37,207 nucleotides of DNA from an uncultured Eubacteriales bacterium (lineage in GTDB: Bacteria; Bacillota; Clostridia; Oscillospirales; CAG-272): assembly GCA_905210485.1 (NCBI GenBank), contig CAJLXA010000016.1, forward strand, positions 1 through 37,207, read 5' to 3'. How positions within the stretch are numbered: position 1 is the first letter of the stretch; every line of letters begins with the position of its first letter. The notes under the pieces were generated by a model. The model searched no databases and was not told the DNA's origin. It saw nothing but the letters and a program-made list of their open reading frames with translations. This document shows, in pieces, positions 1 to 7,576 of the stretch. A program made the translations under genes and the position numbers.

Positions 1-1302
1 AGCGGCGCGTTTTGCGTGGTAAAAAAGGACGTCGATGGAATCAAATTCTTCGGACATGATTGGGATGACACCCCAAGAGAGAGCAAGTTTACGGTAGGAT
101 TGCGGTTCAACGGTCATTCCGACAATATCGATTTGCGGGCGGAATCTGGAGACGAGTCTTGCCGTGCCGCCGGAACGTGAGCAAACGACGATGGCTTTCG
201 CACCGATATCTTCCGCAAGGACGCATGCGGAATGTGAAAGCGCGTCCGATGGATTCTGGATAAAGAAGCGTTTATCGGAATATTTATTTTCCAGATGTTT
301 TTCTGTCTCTACGCAGATTTTTGCCATTGCTTCGACCGCCTGAACAGGAAATTTACCGGCGGCAGTTTCTCCTGACAGCATGACGGCGCTTGTTCCGTCA
401 TAGACGGCGTTGGCTACGTCGGAAATTTCAGCACGGGTAGGGCGCGGCTGGTTGATCATGGATTCCAGCATTTCGGTGGCCGTGATCACGCGCTTGCCGA
501 GCATACGGCATTTGGTGATAATGTATTTCTGCACAGCGGGAAGTTCGGCGAACGGAATTTCCACTCCGAGGTCGCCGCGGCCGATCATGATTCCTTCGCA
601 AACTTCGCATATCTCTTCGATACGGTCAATGCCCATGCGGTTCTCAATTTTGGCAATGATGCCGATGCCGCCTCCGCCGTTTTCGTTCAGAAAATTTTTG
701 AGGTCGATAAGATCCTGCTTGCAGGAAACAAAAGAAGCTGCGATAAAGTCCACTTCGTTTCTGATGCCGAACAAAAGGTCTTCTTTATCCTGCTCGCTGA
801 GATATTCCTGATGCAGAACCTTTCCGGGAAAACTCATGCTCTTGCGGTCGGAAAGTTCCCCGCCGCAGATCACGCGGCACAGAATGTCGCCGTCCGTGAT
901 GCTGACAACTTCAAATATCACAAGGCCGTTATTGACCAGAACACGGTCTCCGGGAGCAAGTTCATTCGGAAGCCCGCTGTAACTGACGCCGACGATCTTC
1001 TCATCGCCGACCACGTCCCGCGTCGTAAAAGTGAACATATCGCCGTCATGCAGGAATATTTTCGAGTCCTTGAACGTTTTGATGCGGTATTCGGGTCCCT
1101 TGGTGTCCAGCATAATCGCGATTGGCAGATTAAGTTCGTCGCGCACCGACTTTATCATATCAATTTTTTTCTGATGATCCGCATGTGTTCCGTGAGAAAA
1201 ATTGAGGCGGGCAACATTCAACCCCGCACGGCACATTGCGGAAAATACATTACGATCCTCACTGGCCGGACCGATCGTACATACAATCTTGGTTTTTCTC
1301 AT
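1..1302 (-). CDS. pyk: Pyruvate kinase, 5' part (cut by window start)
   Basis: Catalyses the last glycolytic step, phosphoenolpyruvate + ADP to pyruvate + ATP, in the cytoplasm. The reading frame is open from the ATG at 1302 to base 1, giving the first 434 residues; the rest lies outside the window. Family marks seen: N-terminal TKIVCTIGPAS, the barrel-B-barrel start LNFSHG, MLDTKGPEYR before the B domain, the active-site stretch IAKIENRMG with the catalytic Lys, and ATEMLESM. The last residues visible are already in the C-terminal allosteric domain. The start is supported by an AGGAG Shine-Dalgarno about 8 nt upstream and a good promoter at 1413-1441. It is a single gene here with no neighbour on the same transcript upstream. 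Whether the protein has the extra C-terminal PEP-utiliser domain common in Firmicutes cannot be seen. Confidence 0.96.
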   Translation of the reverse strand, partial: MRKTKIVCTIGPASEDRNVFSAMCRAGLNVARLNFSHGTHADHQKKIDMIKSVRDELNLPIAIMLDTKGPEYRIKTFKDSKIFLHDGDMFTFTTRDVVGDEKIVGVSYSGLPNELAPGDRVLVNNGLVIFEVVSITDGDILCRVICGGELSDRKSMSFPGKVLHQEYLSEQDKEDLLFGIRNEVDFIAASFVSCKQDLIDLKNFLNENGGGGIGIIAKIENRMGIDRIEEICEVCEGIMIGRGDLGVEIPFAELPAVQKYIITKCRMLGKRVITATEMLESMINQPRPTRAEISDVANAVYDGTSAVMLSGETAAGKFPVQAVEAMAKICVETEKHLENKYSDKRFFIQNPSDALSHSACVLAEDIGAKAIVVCSRSGGTARLVSRFRPQIDIVGMTVEPQSYRKLALSWGVIPIMSEEFDSIDVLFYHAKRAA

Positions 1303-1412
1303 AAAAGTTTTCTCCTAAAAATGAGCCCGGCGCGACGCCACCGGAAAGCAGATCAAAAATCCGATAACCGAAGCGCTGTCGGGCGGGCAGAGGTCATTAT
1401 TCAACATGAAAA

Positions 1413-1441
1413 AGTATAGCACATACGCCGTATAAAGTCAA
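1413..1441 (-). promoter_or_regulatory. Sigma-A-type promoter of pyk
   Basis: On the minus strand TTGACT (1441-1436) and TATACT (1418-1413) are separated by 17 nt. The spacer carries the small palindrome ATACGGCGTAT. The predicted transcript has a leader of about 100 nt before the pyk ATG; I recognise no riboswitch in it. Confidence 0.75.
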
Positions 1442-1492
1442 TAAACACAAGAAAAAATGTGAAATTTTTTTCCTATTCCCGACGCAGAACGA

Positions 1493-1525
1493 CAAAAGAA
1501 AAATACGGTGCTCAAACACCGTATT
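1493..1525 (-). terminator. Intrinsic terminator ending the ECF/B12 operon
   Basis: A perfect 9-bp stem AATACGGTG/CACCGTATT with a 6-nt loop, followed on the minus strand by TTTCTTTTG. The 5' arm is made of the last codons of the S-component gene and its TGA stop (1514-1512) lies in the loop, so the operon ends exactly here. Confidence 0.85.
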
Positions 1526-2192
1526 TTTGTCTGATACGCATGAGTTTTTCGCCGATCGGGCGGGCAAGAATCAAAAGAAACAATACATTGGAAACACAAT
1601 AAACCGCGGTCACGGGAAGCGCCGTCAGAAATGCCGCAAAGTAGCGCGGAAACGAGAAAACACCGTCAATCGACAGAACGGTGTATACGTCCATCATGGC
1701 GGAAAACAAAAATCCCGCAAAAACGCCGTACACTCCCAAAAGCAAGCGGCTCCGTATCAAAGGCGCCGATAAAAGCGCCGCCAAAAAACCGATAACGCCC
1801 CACGTCACCATCTGAAACGGCGTCCACGGTCCCTGTCCGAACAGGAAGCCGGACAAAAGCGCCGACAATGCTCCGCACAGGAAACCCGCTTCCGCACCGA
1901 GATACATTCCCGTAATCACCACAATGGCCGCAACGGGTTTGAAGTGCGGAACCGCCGCAAAAAGAAAACGTCCGAGAACCGAAAGCGCCACCATTACCGC
2001 AAGAATGGCCATGCGCGGCGCATTGGCCTTTTTCCTTTCAAAAGACAGAAAAAACGGCACGCACGAAAGGAGCGCAACAGCAAGTGAAATGAAGAGATAC
2101 GCCCGGCCGCCAAATAACGAAAACGATATCAGAAAAACGCCCGGTATCAATATAAGAAGAAGCAAATATCCGATAAAATGTCGTCTTTTCAT
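1512..2192 (-). CDS. ECF transporter S component (probable cobalamin-specific)
   Basis: Membrane substrate-binding subunit of an energy-coupling-factor importer, 226 residues with about six hydrophobic segments. The stretch around residues 80-140 (FKPVAAIVVI, then MYLGAEAGFLCGALSA, FLFGQGPWTPFQM and WGVIGFLAALL) is the type seen in S components often annotated as CbrT-like or as ECF S component of unknown substrate. Its ATG shares a base with the stop of the ATPase gene (2192), so it is translationally coupled and is the last gene of the riboswitch operon. Substrate assignment comes from context, not from this protein: the operon begins with a cobalamin riboswitch and encodes intrinsic-factor-like proteins. 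Alternative substrates such as a corrinoid precursor or another vitamin are possible. The TGA stop sits inside the terminator hairpin. Confidence 0.85.
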   Translation of the reverse strand: MKRRHFIGYLLLLILIPGVFLISFSLFGGRAYLFISLAVALLSCVPFFLSFERKKANAPRMAILAVMVALSVLGRFLFAAVPHFKPVAAIVVITGMYLGAEAGFLCGALSALLSGFLFGQGPWTPFQMVTWGVIGFLAALLSAPLIRSRLLLGVYGVFAGFLFSAMMDVYTVLSIDGVFSFPRYFAAFLTALPVTAVYCVSNVLFLLILARPIGEKLMRIRQKYGV

Positions 2193-3841
2193 TACATTTT
2201 ATCCCCTTTTTCGGCCAGAACAATATCCTCTGCCGTCGCGGCATTATCCACAATGCCATTCGCCATCCGCGCCGCCGCCGTCGTATAAAACCGATTTCGC
2301 GCAAAGAAACTGCGTGCCATAGCAGGCGGTAATATGCCGCCGTCAAAGAAAAACGCGGCACGGTCGGCACACAGCGCGGCGAATTCCACGTCATGCGTCA
2401 CCAGAATCACGCTGACCCCCTCCTGCCGGAGTTCGCGCAGAATATCCGAAAGAGTGGCCTTTGCCTGCGGGTCCAATCCCTTTGTCGGCTCGTCGAGAAG
2501 CAGAAGCCGCGGTTCGGTAAGCAGGACTTTTGCCAAAGCACATCTTTCGGCCTCACCGCCGGACAGATCATACGGATGACGTTCCGTCACCCCGGCAATA
2601 CCGAGTTTCCCGACTACAGCCCCTATCTTTTCTTTTGTCTTCTCCCCGGTATATCCCATAATGCGGCATATGTCTTCGAGGTCTTCCCTTACGGTTTTAC
2701 AAAGGAAAACCGCCTGAACCTCCTGCGGCAGAAGAGCAACCGCATTGCGCTCTTTTTCGCTTTTGTGTTTGTACAGATCCTTACCGAAAAGTGTGACCCT
2801 GCCGGAATAAGGCCGATACAATCCTGCCGCTACTTTCAGAAAAGTTGTCTTTCCCGCGCCGTTACCGCCGAGTACGGCGAGACATTCGCCGCATAATACG
2901 TCAAGGCAGACATTTCGGAGAATATCGGGAGATTGCCTTGCATAACGAAAAGACACGTCCTTCAGACGTAATGCCACGTCCCCGTTTACATAAGTTTCCG
3001 CTTTACTGGGATACTGCTTTTTCCCGAACGTGGAAAGATATTGCCGTCCCTCATTTACGGTCAGCGGGTATGTCCCCTCACCGCCGAGAGCATGAAATAC
3101 GCGCGCCGGCGTCGGAAATCCCGCCGCAACGGAAACATGACCGCATTCCCGGCATACCTCGCGCGGCGCGGCCGCCGTCACAATGCTGCCGTTTTCCATG
3201 ACCGCCACGCGATCGGCAATCGCAAAAACTTCTTCAAGGCGGTGCTCCGCGAGAATAACCGTTATGCCGAGTTCACGATTCAGTTTTTTCAATATATGAA
3301 AGAATTCGGAGGCCGCAATCGGATCAAGTTGCGACGTCGGCTCGTCAAGCAACAAAAGCCGCGGACGCATGGCGATCACCGCCGCAAGACTCAAAATCTG
3401 TTTCTGTCCGCCGGAAAGCGCATCGGTCGGCGAGCGGAACCAAGTGTCAATTCCGAAATAATTGGCGGTTTCGGCTATACGTGCGCGGATTTCGTCCGGC
3501 GGTAAGCCGAGATTTTCAAGACCGAACGACAGTTCATGCCACACCTTGTCCGTCACGATCTGCGCTTCGGGATTCTGCAAAAGAAGACCGATCTCCTCCG
3601 TCGCCTCCCGGACGGTCACGTTCTCCTCCGGGCGCCCGCAAAAAAGGATACGTCCGTTTTTTCTTCCGAACGGAGCCGTTTCCCTCTTTATCAGACGAAG
3701 AAGCGTACTTTTCCCGCACCCGGAAGCGCCGCACAATACAAGGAATTCCCCGCTTTCCACAGAGAGAGAAACTTCCGATACCGCCGGTTTTTCAGCATCG
3801 GGATAAAAGAAACTCAGATTTTCGATTGTAAGTATTTCCAT
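2192..3841 (-). CDS. ECF transporter double ATPase (EcfA-EcfA' fused)
   Basis: ATP-hydrolysing subunit that powers the ECF importer; 549 residues with two complete ABC domains in one chain, where many Firmicutes use separate EcfA1 and EcfA2. Domain 1: Walker A GASGCGKS (38-45), Q-loop LLQNPEAQ (about 87-94), signature LSGGQKQ (142-148), Walker B LLLLDEPTS (162-170), and AEH as switch His region. Domain 2: Walker A GGNGAGKT (325-332), LPQE, signature LSGGEAER, Walker B LLLLDEPTK, THD. Both sites look catalytically intact. I chose the ATG at 3841 because GGAGG lies 7 nt upstream; an in-frame ATG at 3883 lies deeper in the preceding gene. The gene overlaps ecfT by 28 nt and the S-component start by one base. 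Confidence 0.93.
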   Translation of the reverse strand: MEILTIENLSFFYPDAEKPAVSEVSLSVESGEFLVLCGASGCGKSTLLRLIKRETAPFGRKNGRILFCGRPEENVTVREATEEIGLLLQNPEAQIVTDKVWHELSFGLENLGLPPDEIRARIAETANYFGIDTWFRSPTDALSGGQKQILSLAAVIAMRPRLLLLDEPTSQLDPIAASEFFHILKKLNRELGITVILAEHRLEEVFAIADRVAVMENGSIVTAAAPREVCRECGHVSVAAGFPTPARVFHALGGEGTYPLTVNEGRQYLSTFGKKQYPSKAETYVNGDVALRLKDVSFRYARQSPDILRNVCLDVLCGECLAVLGGNGAGKTTFLKVAAGLYRPYSGRVTLFGKDLYKHKSEKERNAVALLPQEVQAVFLCKTVREDLEDICRIMGYTGEKTKEKIGAVVGKLGIAGVTERHPYDLSGGEAERCALAKVLLTEPRLLLLDEPTKGLDPQAKATLSDILRELRQEGVSVILVTHDVEFAALCADRAAFFFDGGILPPAMARSFFARNRFYTTAAARMANGIVDNAATAEDIVLAEKGDKM

Positions 3842-4707
3842 CGTAATCCCTCCGCGACCTCCGTAATAAACGGTAAATAACAAAAAACGCCGAATACGGA
3901 ATAAAAAATCATATCCGTTCCCGAAAACGAAAGCCGATCCACACCCGGATAAAAGCGGAATGTATAGACCCCCTGTGCAAAACCGACGATCGTAACCGCA
4001 ACCGCGACCAAGAGAAACGAAAGCAGTACGGCGTCTTTCTTCCGGAAACGAAATACGGAAAAACCGCTCCGCCCCGCAAGACCGTATCCGCGCGCTTTCA
4101 TAGCGGCGGCGGTATCAATCGCATCTTCAAATGCCCATGTGATCAGCGCCGACAAAACGCGCAGATGCAACCTTGCCGCAGAGAAAACACCCGCTTCCCC
4201 GCAATACCCCATGGCCGCCTGCGCTTCATAGATCTTTCGCCACTTTCTTTTTAAAAGCGGCAAAAGACGTAGCGACATCGCCAGTACCAGCGCGGCTTTC
4301 GGCAGGATCCTTGTGAACAGCCACAGGCTTTTATCGGTTGTCATGATCCCGAAAAACGCGCGGCACCATAAAAGCGCCGCTATCATCAGAAGCGCCATAT
4401 CCGCACCGTACAGGATCGCTTCAAGCGTTACGGGCATGTCGTTCAGGAAAAGAAGCGGTGTTTCTCCCTGATGGACAAACAAAGGATTTGTCAGTGTGAT
4501 CGCAAGAAAAAGAAGACAATAAAAAGCCGCCCCCGAAAAAAAACGTCTGACGTCGGAATAGACGGCACAAAAAAGAACCGCGCCGCTGAATGAAAAAAGC
4601 ACCGCGACGGGATGCACAGAAAGCATCGTCAATAAAATAAGAAAAAAGAGATAGAAGAAAGCCGGCAACGGATGCACACGCTGAAAAGCCGCATATTCCG
4701 TACGCAT
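3814..4707 (-). CDS. ECF transporter T component (EcfT)
   Basis: Transmembrane coupling subunit (CbiQ/EcfT family, 297 residues) that links the ATPases to the S component. Several hydrophobic segments occur in the first 130 residues and near residues 225-285, with the cytosolic coupling region between them. Two short Ala-Arg-Gly motifs in that region normally contact the ATPases. Here the second is intact (MKARGYG), but the first reads AQAAMG, with Met where Arg is expected. AGGAAGGAG precedes the ATG. It lies 24 nt downstream of the intrinsic-factor-like gene and overlaps the ATPase gene, so all five genes should be on one mRNA. Having its own T and ATPase subunits makes this a dedicated (group I style) ECF system that does not depend on a shared energising module. 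Confidence 0.9.
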   Translation of the reverse strand: MRTEYAAFQRVHPLPAFFYLFFLILLTMLSVHPVAVLFSFSGAVLFCAVYSDVRRFFSGAAFYCLLFLAITLTNPLFVHQGETPLLFLNDMPVTLEAILYGADMALLMIAALLWCRAFFGIMTTDKSLWLFTRILPKAALVLAMSLRLLPLLKRKWRKIYEAQAAMGYCGEAGVFSAARLHLRVLSALITWAFEDAIDTAAAMKARGYGLAGRSGFSVFRFRKKDAVLLSFLLVAVAVTIVGFAQGVYTFRFYPGVDRLSFSGTDMIFYSVFGVFCYLPFITEVAEGLRWKYLQSKI

Positions 4708-4731
4708 AAACTTTCTCCTTCCTCTTTTTTG

Positions 4732-6321
4732 TCAATCGGGTGTGAGCGTATACACCCACACAACCGTATCACCGTCGGAAAGCCGATATTCTCCGCAACC
4801 GACAGACGGCATAACGCCGTTCACATAATACACCCAGCCGGACAAATCGCCGGCCATGAATTCATAAAGGCCGCCGATACCGGCCACATAAACGGATTTA
4901 CCCGTCCCGCGCGCATCAAGCGCCACGCGATGCCGTTTTGCGGCCTCCGTCAATATGGTGTACACCGTATCCCCGTCCGCGATCGCATAATCCTCCGCCG
5001 CTATCACACAACCGTCCTCCGGCAATGACACCCCCTCCGTCCTTCCGATCGCCGCGTCACAACGCACCGAAAACGATACGTTGCCGATCACCTGATCCTT
5101 GGAAACAGACTCACCGTAATAGTCTTCCGGTGTGCGGATATTGACCGTCAACACGAGAACCACCGCAACGGCGGCCGTCGCAAGAATCACAACGTATTCC
5201 TGCCAACGCTTTCTTTTTCTGATGAGCATGATCCCGACCGCCGCGACCGTCACGGCCGCGATACCCAGAAGAAGCCACGGCTTGTACGTCGTCGCCTCTT
5301 CCTGCGACGGCGGTGCGCTCTCTCTGTCGGCCGCCGGAGGCCGATAGTCCGACGCCGGTTTTACGTCGGCCGGCGAACATTTGTCCAGTATATAAAGCGA
5401 TGTCTTGCCCGCCGTAAACCGCAAATAAGCAACGAAAGCGGAAAACGCCTGTACCGTTGCGGAGTCATTGCTCTGTCCTCCGCATACATGAGAAAACGCA
5501 CCGCTTTCCAGGCGGTATTTCGCAAGACCGTGAAACGGCGTGCAACCGTTTTTTATAAACCGCGGATCGTTTGCGGCGTCAATGCCGAGCGCGGAAAGCG
5601 CGATAACGACCTGCGCCGTGCTTTCGGCATTGGCCGTGCCGTAGGACGAAAAGTCTCCGTCCGCCAGTTGCCGCGATGACAAAAACCGAAGCGCATCGTC
5701 CACCGTCCGGCGTACATCGTCGCAGGAATCATAGTACGGCGCAAGTGCCGTCAGCGCCATCGCCGTAACATCAACGTCACCGGCAGTTCCCGTAACGGCG
5801 AACCCGCCGTCGGGAAGAGCGAGTGCCAAAAGGGTCTGTCTCACGCTCTCTGCCGTACAGCGTTCGCTACGATAGCCGTTGTTCAGGAGATGGAGGCCGT
5901 AGATCAGGCTCATGATCCCCTGTTCGCCCACGGTAGTGTCCAAAGTATAGGAAATGAACGCATGGTCGCTGCCGAGCGCCGCGAGAACCAAAGCATATCC
6001 TTGCTTTGTCACCGCAGACGAGATTCTGTGCGTCTCCGTATAACGGGCAAAATCCTGCCGGATCACGGCGGCGTCGTAGTTACCGCTCTGCATAAATGCA
6101 AGCGCATACCACCTGTCCGCCGTGTCAAAGCTCCGCGCCGAATCCAACCATTCCTGTACCGTTCCCGCACCGTCGGTACGAAGCCGATATGCCGTCACAT
6201 CGTCCGCATACCGGCCTACCGTCTCTGCCGTGATACTCTCCGCGGCAGTCGCCGCAGGAAAAGCATAAAAGCCAAGGAAGACTAACAGGAAAACCAGTAC
6301 GGAAAACGCTTTTTTTCTCAT
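4732..6321 (-). CDS. Intrinsic-factor-like surface protein: alpha/alpha toroid + two TM + DUF4430
   Basis: 529 residues. Signal peptide at 1-27 (hydrophobic core ending AATAAE). Residues about 30-310 carry helix-pair repeats of the prenyltransferase/terpene-cyclase toroid type, seen best at DGGFAVTG...DVDVTAMALTALA (171-194) and LADGDFSSYGTANAESTAQV (219-238). A Pro/Glu-rich linker (about 317-346) follows, then a TM helix (349-367), a short basic loop RKRKRW, a second TM helix (376-394) and a C-terminal DUF4430 domain (about 415-527) with GWVYYVNG and the terminal GDTVVWVYT. This topology puts both folded domains outside the cell. Animal intrinsic factor and transcobalamin are also an alpha6/alpha6 barrel plus a beta domain related to DUF4430. 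With the cobalamin riboswitch and ECF genes I infer a corrinoid-capturing receptor. Binding itself is not shown. Start overlaps the previous stop (ATGA). Confidence 0.85.
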   Translation of the reverse strand: MRKKAFSVLVFLLVFLGFYAFPAATAAESITAETVGRYADDVTAYRLRTDGAGTVQEWLDSARSFDTADRWYALAFMQSGNYDAAVIRQDFARYTETHRISSAVTKQGYALVLAALGSDHAFISYTLDTTVGEQGIMSLIYGLHLLNNGYRSERCTAESVRQTLLALALPDGGFAVTGTAGDVDVTAMALTALAPYYDSCDDVRRTVDDALRFLSSRQLADGDFSSYGTANAESTAQVVIALSALGIDAANDPRFIKNGCTPFHGLAKYRLESGAFSHVCGGQSNDSATVQAFSAFVAYLRFTAGKTSLYILDKCSPADVKPASDYRPPAADRESAPPSQEEATTYKPWLLLGIAAVTVAAVGIMLIRKRKRWQEYVVILATAAVAVVLVLTVNIRTPEDYYGESVSKDQVIGNVSFSVRCDAAIGRTEGVSLPEDGCVIAAEDYAIADGDTVYTILTEAAKRHRVALDARGTGKSVYVAGIGGLYEFMAGDLSGWVYYVNGVMPSVGCGEYRLSDGDTVVWVYTLTPD

Positions 6322-7118
6322 CCTTTTTTCTTCTGTTTACGAACAATGACAATGCCGGCGCATACCAGAATCGTAGCGGCGGCAACAGATGCCGCTACAA
6401 TAATAGCCACTGTATTGTCTTTCGCCGCATTCATAACGCACAGGGGCGGAACCAGCGTTGCCGTTGCGCTTTTGGCGCTGACGGTATAAGAACCGGCCTT
6501 GTCAACAGAGAAAGTAACCTTACCGTTTTCATCGGTTACAAAATCGGTTTTTTCACCGTCCAGAAGAATGGAAGCGCCCTTCACGGGAACCGTGATCGGC
6601 TGCCAGTTTTCATCGAAACCTGCCGCCATCAGCGTCAGCGTTACGTCTTCACCCGTTTTGCAGGAAACGGTATTGACATCGAAGAAGCAATATGTGTCGG
6701 AATAATTTTTGAGATCGGTGTATACAAACGCCGTAATGCAGTCGCCGTCTTTTACCTCGTCCGCAAGTGAAGAAGCGGCTTTGTTGTTCAGATAATAGCC
6801 GTAAGAACCGCCGTTTTCCACACCCCAGAGTTTTGTAAGCATAAGACCGTATGCGCCGTTTTCGGATTTATAACCCGCCGCCGCGCCGCCGGTATAGCAC
6901 TTTTCATGCGTTGCATAAAGCACATCGTTCAGCGTCAGTTTTCCGTCGTTGTCCGTATCGGTAAGTTGAACCTGTTCCTGTTTCAGAACGAGTTTACCAT
7001 TGTCATCGGCAATGGTGACCGTGACCGTGGGGCACGGTGCCGCCGCGGCAAATGCTGTCGTTGCCGGAATACAGATGAACAAACAGAGGGCAAGTAAAAG
7101 AGTTGCGATTTTTTTCAT
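6318..7118 (-). CDS. Membrane-anchored DUF4430 protein with Ig-like domain
   Basis: 266 residues, first gene of the operon. Signal peptide 1-25 (LLLALCLFICIPATTAFA). Residues about 28-135 resemble a DUF4430/transcobalamin beta-type domain: TLNDVLYATHEKCY, then WGVENGGSYGYYLNN and VKDGDCITAFVYTD, the same order of landmarks as in the C-terminus of the next gene product. Residues about 150-215 look like an Ig/carboxypeptidase-regulatory-like fold (DFVTDENGKVTFSV, GSYTVSAK). A TM helix (about 231-256) with a basic tail RKQKKKG anchors the C-terminus; there is no LPXTG sortase motif. I infer an outward-facing ligand-binding accessory protein that may pass corrinoid to the toroid protein or the S component. 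GAGGT about 10 nt upstream supports the ATG at 7118. Confidence 0.8.
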   Translation of the reverse strand: MKKIATLLLALCLFICIPATTAFAAAAPCPTVTVTIADDNGKLVLKQEQVQLTDTDNDGKLTLNDVLYATHEKCYTGGAAAGYKSENGAYGLMLTKLWGVENGGSYGYYLNNKAASSLADEVKDGDCITAFVYTDLKNYSDTYCFFDVNTVSCKTGEDVTLTLMAAGFDENWQPITVPVKGASILLDGEKTDFVTDENGKVTFSVDKAGSYTVSAKSATATLVPPLCVMNAAKDNTVAIIVAASVAAATILVCAGIVIVRKQKKKG

Positions 7119-7193
7119 AGAGAGATACCTCGTTTCATATATTTATACCCAAGATGTCGGAGGGTATATCGGAAGAAAACGGTCGCTCCCGAT

Positions 7194-7246
7194 AAAAAAA
7201 GAGCGGACCGAACCGCCGCATAACGACGGAAAAATCGGTTTCACTC
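7194..7246 (-). terminator. Riboswitch-controlled intrinsic terminator
   Basis: On the minus strand a long hairpin GAGTG...ACCGA / TCGGT.C.CGCTC encloses a second stem CCGTCG/CGGCGG with loop TTATG and is followed by seven T (7200-7194). It lies between the riboswitch 3' end (7270) and the first ATG (7118). This is the position of an expression platform that stops transcription when ligand is bound. Confidence 0.8.
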
Positions 7247-7269
7247 TTCTCACCACAGCATAAAACCTC

Positions 7270-7420
7270 AATACGGCAGGTATCTGACTTATGACATAAA
7301 ACGGTATTCCGTGACAAAAAACACTGCACCCTTTACGTCAAATACAGGAATGGCGGTTGTTCAGGATTTGAACCTGATTTCCTTTTCATCTACTCAGCAT
7401 ACAACTTTTCAAACCGTATT
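7270..7420 (-). promoter_or_regulatory. Cobalamin (AdoCbl-type) riboswitch
   Basis: The minus-strand leader holds the cobalamin-element landmarks in order: closing stem AATACGG (7420-7414) pairing perfectly with CCGTATT (7276-7270); AAAAGGAAA followed by the hairpin TCAGG-TTCAAAT-CCTGA; ACAACCGCCA then CTGTA (compare the consensus CCCGCCACTGTA); and the highly conserved 3' box AAGTCAGATACCTGCCGTAT. The CAGTG/CAC-GGAATACC segment in the middle is less canonical, so this may be a variant subtype. A terminator follows at 7246-7194 and a promoter precedes. The TTCAAATCC hairpin alone could be mistaken for a tRNA T-arm, but no matching acceptor or D-arm exists. By family knowledge, ligand binding represses, so this operon should be expressed under B12 limitation. 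Confidence 0.87.
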
Positions 7421-7434
7421 CGTTAAACAAAGAC

Positions 7435-7463
7435 ATTGTATCACAATATCTGACAAATGTCAA
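7435..7463 (-). promoter_or_regulatory. Promoter of the B12/ECF operon
   Basis: Minus strand: TTGACA (7463-7458), 17 nt, TACAAT (7440-7435). The predicted start, near 7428, lies a few bases before the riboswitch closing stem. Confidence 0.85.
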
Positions 7464-7576
7464 CCTGCCGACCGAAAAGAAACCGTTTTTTTCATCGTGT
7501 TTCCGGCATGAGGATTCGATTGCATACAAATACCGGAAAATTGTACATATAAGTTTACATTATGCTTGTTTTGAAA

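Noticed and set aside
7340..7420. tRNA-like T-arm (AGG-TTCAAAT-CCT) with a TTGAAAA anticodon-like loop on the minus strand
   Set aside because: No acceptor-stem 5' partner or D-arm can be found; the hairpin and flanks match a cobalamin riboswitch with a perfectly paired closing stem.
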